64,000 nt of DNA from Algoriphagus mannitolivorans DSM 15301 (GTDB lineage: Bacteria > Bacteroidota > Bacteroidia > Cytophagales > Cyclobacteriaceae). The stretch lies in assembly GCF_000429425.1 (NCBI RefSeq), contig NZ_AUBV01000008.1:62001-126000 (forward strand), given 5' to 3'. The notes under the pieces are model-generated. The model had not been told where the DNA came from, did no database searches, and worked only from the letters and a program-made list of their open reading frames with translations. This document shows positions 63,353 to 64,000 of the stretch, one piece after another. A program made the translations under genes and the position numbers. How positions within the stretch are numbered: position 1 is the first letter of the stretch; each line of letters starts with the position of its first letter.

Positions 63353-63778
63353 ATGAAACAAATTTCGTCTCTCCTCTTTGTCGCTTTGATCTTTCTATGC
63401 CTTGGATGTGGAACTACCAAAGGTCTCAATCCTATTGCTTTATTGACATCAAATCCTTGGGAGCTTTCTTCATTGCAAGGCCAAGAAGTAGATGCCACGA
63501 AATTTCCCAGTGGACTACCCAACCTCTATTTTCTGGATGGGGGAAAATTGTCCGGATTTACAGGATGTAACAATTTTTCCGGAGGATTTTCCTTGGAAAG
63601 CAACGGCATGCAATTGGACCCTGGTTCCATCACCAAAAAAGCATGCCCAGGCACAGCCGAAGAGGAATTTATCTCAGCACTTGAAAAAGTAAAATCTTAT
63701 ACCGTAAACAAAGAAAAGCTCATCTTATCGGATGGAATTACCGAGTTGATGAGCTTTGCTGTGCTGAAAAACCAATAG
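63353..63778 (+). CDS. META-domain lipoprotein (HslJ-like)
   Basis: Probably an outer-membrane or periplasmic stress-related lipoprotein. The 141-residue precursor has a lipobox (FLCLGCG, Cys19). One META domain follows: NPWELSSLQGQEVDATKFP, FLDGGKLSGFTGCNNFSGGF (the GCNxxxG family signature), ITKKACPGTAEEEFISALEK and the closing LILSDGITELMSF. Role in drug or heat tolerance is known for HslJ but not shown here. Confidence 0.88.
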   Translation: MKQISSLLFVALIFLCLGCGTTKGLNPIALLTSNPWELSSLQGQEVDATKFPSGLPNLYFLDGGKLSGFTGCNNFSGGFSLESNGMQLDPGSITKKACPGTAEEEFISALEKVKSYTVNKEKLILSDGITELMSFAVLKNQ

Positions 63779-63780
63779 AA

Positions 63781-64000
63781 TCAGAACATTTCCTCAACAA
63801 CCTGAGGTTTCCCGCGGAAGTTTACCTGGTCTTTCTTTTTCTTACCGATCAATAGTTCTCCCAAGGGAGAGTTTTTGCTCAGCAAGAAAACTTTGGAGTC
63901 TTCTACCTTGATTTGGCCAAGGCTTACAGCCAGGAGAAACCAATCGGCTCCCAACTTAACCAATGTACCTTCCTGAATGGTCGGGGGTGTGTCTTTGATG
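63781..64000 (-). CDS. GreA/GreB-family protein, C-terminal part (cut by edge)
   Basis: Only the last ~72 residues lie in the window. Read from the right edge on the minus strand it runs IKDTPPTIQEGTLVKLGAD, with SLGQIKVEDSKVFLLSKNSP, LGELLIGKKKKDQVNFRGKP and QVVEEMF to the stop. The SPLGELLIGKKxxDxV segment matches the FKBP-like C-terminal domain of transcript cleavage factors GreA/GreB; several Bacteroidota have short extra homologues, so the exact paralogue is unclear. The ATG-less start is outside the window. It converges on the META-domain gene with a two-base gap. Confidence 0.75.
   Translation of the reverse strand, partial: IKDTPPTIQEGTLVKLGADWFLLAVSLGQIKVEDSKVFLLSKNSPLGELLIGKKKKDQVNFRGKPQVVEEMF

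Noticed and set aside
1-64000. CRISPR arrays, insertion sequences, prophage genes
   Set aside because: No regularly spaced repeats, transposase motifs or phage structural genes were seen on either strand.

Overview
The window is typical chromosomal DNA of a Bacteroidota bacterium, most likely a Cytophagales/Cyclobacteriaceae member close to Algoriphagus (inference from gene content; no search was run). Supporting signs are promoters with the phylum-specific -7 box TAnnTTTG and a TTG -33 element, starts without clear Shine-Dalgarno sequences, paired OmpA proteins with calcium-binding DSDGDG repeats, a macroglobulin/TonB-plug surface protein, a DUF4199 protein, and a bifunctional ThrA heading a thrABC operon. 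Base composition and coding style look uniform. I see no insertion sequence, prophage, CRISPR array or integrase.

Layout: 1-4.9 kb holds cmk (cut by the left edge), divergent adenine deaminase and a large macroglobulin/TonB-plug protein. 5-8 kb holds an AAA+/DUF4143 ATPase lying between prfC and a second copy of the prfC 3' end. 8-12.7 kb holds an orphan sensor kinase and an operon of a secreted protein with an ABC exporter. 12.8-17.7 kb is a minus-strand housekeeping run: M42-type peptidase, hpt, adk, obgE, grpE, dnaJ. 17.8-22.6 kb has two tandem OmpA genes, upp, a cation antiporter and a small membrane protein. 22.6-33.1 kb has serine dehydratase alpha, an OsmC protein, an outer-membrane protein, lipA, gcvP, an M28 peptidase, a DEAD-box helicase and dihydroorotase. 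33.2-38 kb has tRNA-His, a small unannotated gene and a three-gene glycogen cluster (debranching enzyme, glycogen synthase-type glycosyltransferase, GH57). 38-46.8 kb has a PQQ-like propeller protein, a waaA-rsgA-PRTase-panB run, a phosphatase/fructosamine-kinase/GNAT group and an oxidoreductase. 46.9-57.4 kb has lysC, fbp, two tandem sugar dehydrogenases, plsB-like and gpsA, DUF4199, a polyprenyl synthase and a GH43. 57.4-58.1 kb is a VapBC-type toxin-antitoxin pair. 58.2-63.1 kb is the thrABC operon with a leader peptide. The right edge has a META-domain lipoprotein and the 3' part of a GreA-like gene.

How genes work together: lysC and thrABC carry aspartate to threonine, and the 35-codon leader upstream of thrA ends in a run of Thr, Met and Ile codons. 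These are exactly the amino acids made from ThrA's product homoserine, so attenuation-type control is likely. GpsA makes the sn-glycerol-3-phosphate that the overlapping acyltransferase gene would consume. LipA and GcvP both serve the glycine cleavage system. Upp, Hpt, Adk, Ade and PyrC form a scattered nucleotide salvage and synthesis set. DnaJ and GrpE are the co-chaperones of DnaK.

The most interesting items are the thr leader peptide; the ATPase cassette bracketed by an 84-bp duplication of the prfC tail that differs only at synonymous sites; a DnaJ with only one of the two zinc sites; promoters that abut start codons and predict leaderless mRNAs; the toxin-antitoxin operator that overlaps the antitoxin start codon; and a 46-codon gene with its own strong terminator next to tRNA-His.
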